The notes beneath the pieces were generated by a model. That model searched no databases. It saw nothing but the letters and a program-made list of their open reading frames with translations, and was not told the DNA's origin. 6,904 bases of DNA from an uncultured Clostridia bacterium (GTDB lineage Bacteria; Bacillota; Clostridia; Oscillospirales; Oscillospiraceae), in assembly GCA_945926565.1 (NCBI GenBank), contig CAMELY010000072.1:1-6904 (forward strand), written 5' to 3'. Every line of letters starts with the position of its first letter. Position 1 is the first letter of the stretch. Position numbers and translations under genes: made by a program. Of the stretch, positions 5,475-6,904 are shown piece by piece.

Positions 5475-5503
5475 TTTACAGCCGCAGGAAAATATGATAC
5501 AGT
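5475..5503 (+). promoter_or_regulatory. rpsO(-pnp) promoter
   Basis: TTTACA (5475-5480), a 17-base spacer, and TACAGT (5498-5503) preceded by TGA (extended -10). The region upstream of the -35 is AT-rich. The start is expected near 5510, giving an S15 leader of about 110 bases. Confidence 0.65.
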
Positions 5504-5509
5504 AATCCA

Positions 5510-5575
5510 GCATATGATTATGCGCCCGCAGGCCTGGTTTCAGGGGCAAACGCACTGCCGTATTTCACCAGCCTG
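5510..5575 (+). promoter_or_regulatory. Structured rpsO leader, candidate S15 autoregulatory RNA
   Basis: GCATA/TATGC forms a hairpin with a TGAT loop (5510-5523). CAGG-C-CTGGT (5529-5538) pairs with ACCAG-CCTG (5567-5575) over 9 bp around one bulged C, enclosing a GGCA/TGCC stem (5545-5559). S15 represses its own mRNA through structured leaders in several bacterial groups, so this is a plausible binding site. The fold is read by eye only. Confidence 0.45.
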
Positions 5576-5618
5576 AGACTCAGCTTGCCGGGAAATATTA
5601 TGAAAGGTGGAACAGAAC

Positions 5619-5885
5619 ATGATCCGCAAAGAAGAAAAGACTGCCGTTATTGAGGCAAACCGCACCCACGAGACCGACACCGGCTCCCCCGAGGTTCAGA
5701 TTGCCATCCTGACCGCCCGCATCACCGAGCTGACCGAGCACCTGAAGGTTCACAAGAAGGACAATCACTCCCGCCGCGGCCTGCTCAAGATGGTCGGTAA
5801 GCGCCGCCGTCTGCTGGACTATCTGGCCAAGAAGGACATCGAGCGCTATCGTGCCGTCATCGCCAAGCTGGGTATCCGGAAGTAA
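5619..5885 (+). CDS. rpsO: Small ribosomal subunit protein S15
   Basis: An 88-residue protein, the normal S15 length. It binds the 16S rRNA central domain early in 30S assembly. The DTGSPEVQ signature is at 20-27, and the rRNA-binding loop has His41, Asp48 and Ser51 ([14 protein letters not shown]). Basic helices with [10 protein letters not shown] (60-69) and the terminal LGIRK are typical. The start is ATG at 5619 with AAAGGTGG 8 bases upstream; an in-frame GTG at 5607 overlaps that site. It is the first gene of a two-gene unit with pnp, 188 bases before it, the order also seen in Escherichia coli and many Firmicutes. The 5' leader is structured and may mediate autorepression; a hairpin directly after the stop may partly terminate or process the transcript. 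Confidence 0.98.
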   Translation: MIRKEEKTAVIEANRTHETDTGSPEVQIAILTARITELTEHLKVHKKDNHSRRGLLKMVGKRRRLLDYLAKKDIERYRAVIAKLGIRK

Positions 5886-5893
5886 GTATCTTC

Positions 5894-5925
5894 GGAAGGG
5901 CGGCGTCCTCGGGCGCTGCCCTTTC
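5894..5925 (+). terminator. Hairpin after rpsO: weak terminator or mRNA-stabilising stem
   Basis: AAGGGCGGCG (5896-5905) pairs with CGCTGCCCTT (5914-5923) over 10 bp with one G-T wobble and an 8-base loop; two more pairs extend the base. The following sequence is pyrimidine-rich but has no long T run, so termination would be partial at best, allowing read-through to pnp. Confidence 0.5.
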
Positions 5926-5947
5926 TCCCGTTCCTCAGGAGCGGGGT

Positions 5948-6041
5948 GGAGCAGAGGGAGTACCCCTCTTTTAGCAGTTGAATCTGGGGCCGAGTCTTGC
6001 TGGGCCATGGATTCAAGTGCTAAAAAGAGACCCTCTGTTCC
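5948..6041 (+). promoter_or_regulatory. Long pnp leader stem, candidate RNase III processing site
   Basis: The arms 5948-5991 and 6003-6041 fold into one extended hairpin. It has 11 bp at the base (GGAGCAGAGGG with CCCTCTGTTCC), then 11 bp (CTCTTTTAGCA with TGCTAAAAAGAG, one bulged A), then TTGAATC with GATTCAA plus two wobbles, then GGCC/GGCC under an 11-base loop. About 35 pairs are interrupted only by a G-G mismatch, a G-A mismatch, the bulge and one 7x1 internal loop. It ends 32 bases before the pnp ATG. In Escherichia coli, RNase III cuts a comparable leader stem and PNPase then represses its own mRNA; the parallel here is inference. Confidence 0.65.
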
Positions 6042-6073
6042 TCCAAAATTGATTTGAAAAAGGAGGACAAACC

Positions 6074-6904
6074 ATGTCTACCATCATTACGCATCGCCAG
6101 TTCCCCAACTACAAGTGCTACGAGATGGATCTGTGCGGCCGCCCCCTCAAGCTGGAGGTGGGCAAGGTGGCCGAGCTGGCCAACGCCGCCGTCGTCGTCA
6201 GCTATGGCGAGACCACCGTTCTGGTGACCGCCACCGCCGCCTCCCGTCCCCGGGACGGCGTGGACTTCTTCCCTCTGTCCGTGGACTTTGAGGAGAAGCT
6301 GTACGCTGTCGGCCGCATCCCCGGCTCCTTTATGCGCCGGGAGGGCCGGCCCAGCCTGCCCGCCGTGCTGGCCAGCCGCTGCATTGACCGGCCCATCCGC
6401 CCCCTGTTCCCCTATGACTTCCGCAACGATGTGGCTGTCTGCTGCACCGTGCTGTCTGTGGATCGGGACTGCTCCCCCGAGGTGGCTGCCACCATCGGCA
6501 CCTCTGCCGCCCTGGCCATCTCCGACATCCCCTGGAACGGCCCCATCGGCTGCCTGAGCGTGGGCTATGTGGACGGCAAGATCGTCTTCAATCCCACCCA
6601 GGAGCAGAGCCACAAGAGCCAGATGGCTACCACCGTGGTGGCCACCGGCAAGAAGATCGTCATGATCGAGGCCGGCGCCAACCAGATCCCCGACGAGATC
6701 ATGTTCGAGGGCATCTGCAAGGCCTTTGACGAGATCCAGAAGCAGATCAAGCTGATCAACCAGATGGTGGAGGAGATCGGCAAGCCCAAGTTCGACTATC
6801 CCCACGCCGACTTCAACCAGGAGCTCTTCGACAAGATCGTGGAGGCCACCATGGACGAGGCCAAGGCCGCCATGGACACCGACGACAAGAACGTCCGCGA
6901 GGCC
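6074..6904 (+). CDS. pnp: Polynucleotide phosphorylase (PNPase), N-terminal 277 residues, cut by the window end
   Basis: A 3'-5' phosphorolytic exoribonuclease that degrades mRNA in the cytosol as a ring-shaped trimer, often with RNA helicase and RNase partners. The visible part is about 40% of the usual 700 or so residues. It comprises the first RNase PH-like domain (about 13-235) and the start of the all-helical linker (about 240 on). Family motifs include FFPLSVDFEEKLYAVGRIPG (65-84), the RNA-gripping loop SFMRREGRPS (85-94; the FFRR loop of the family has Met at its second position here), and SRCIDRPIRPLFP (101-113). The second catalytic RNase PH domain and the KH and S1 RNA-binding domains lie beyond the window. 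The start is ATG at 6074 with AAAGGAGG 7 bases upstream. Likely co-transcribed with rpsO and controlled through the long stem in front of it. Confidence 0.97.
   Translation, partial: MSTIITHRQFPNYKCYEMDLCGRPLKLEVGKVAELANAAVVVSYGETTVLVTATAASRPRDGVDFFPLSVDFEEKLYAVGRIPGSFMRREGRPSLPAVLASRCIDRPIRPLFPYDFRNDVAVCCTVLSVDRDCSPEVAATIGTSAALAISDIPWNGPIGCLSVGYVDGKIVFNPTQEQSHKSQMATTVVATGKKIVMIEAGANQIPDEIMFEGICKAFDEIQKQIKLINQMVEEIGKPKFDYPHADFNQELFDKIVEATMDEAKAAMDTDDKNVREA

Noticed and set aside
6020..6805. Open frame of 261 codons on the - strand
   Set aside because: It is antisense to pnp, dominated by His, Gly, Leu, Ala and Val repeats typical of reverse-read GC-rich codons.

Overview
The window looks like the chromosome of a high-GC clostridial Firmicute, most plausibly of the Oscillospiraceae (Flavonifractor/Pseudoflavonifractor-like). 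That placement is an inference. It rests on strong AGGAGG-type ribosome binding sites, GC-rich third codon positions, a Gram-positive GAAC-N4-GTTY SOS box in front of lexA, a heterodimer-type ABC exporter half behind a MarR gene, and the rpsO-pnp gene order. Both ends of the window cut through genes. There is no sign of phage, insertion sequence or CRISPR.

Left part (1-2277): a leftward operon encodes a MarR-family repressor and, 9 bases downstream, one subunit of an ABC exporter (C-terminus off the window). Its promoter is good (TTGACA-17-TAAAAT) and carries a perfect AGTAA-TT-TTACT dyad over the -10, a likely operator. The rightward lexA promoter starts about 60 bases away and carries an SOS box, so lexA is probably autoregulated.

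Middle (2875-3514): lexA is followed by 640 bases without a conventional gene, but they are not empty. An AT-rich UP-like tract and a TTGACA-17-TACTAT promoter lead into about 475 bases with many helices. Near the end are an ideal Shine-Dalgarno, a 9-codon ORF, a perfect 17-bp hairpin starting in its last codons, and a terminator. I do not recognise this RNA; it is the best candidate here for something undescribed. A second promoter follows with the 19-base spacer and internal dyad of MerR-activated promoters. It drives a CPBP (CAAX/Rce1-like) membrane protease homologue that ends in a clear terminator.

Right part (4435-6904): a leftward YfcE-type metallophosphoesterase is preceded by a compact structured RNA of about 104 nt with its own promoter and terminator (small RNA or attenuator). 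After about 280 bases with no gene comes the rightward rpsO-pnp unit. It has a promoter and structured leader before ribosomal protein S15, a hairpin after S15, and a long, nearly continuous stem of about 35 bp just before the start of polynucleotide phosphorylase. That stem resembles in placement the RNase III-processed leader that controls pnp in Escherichia coli.
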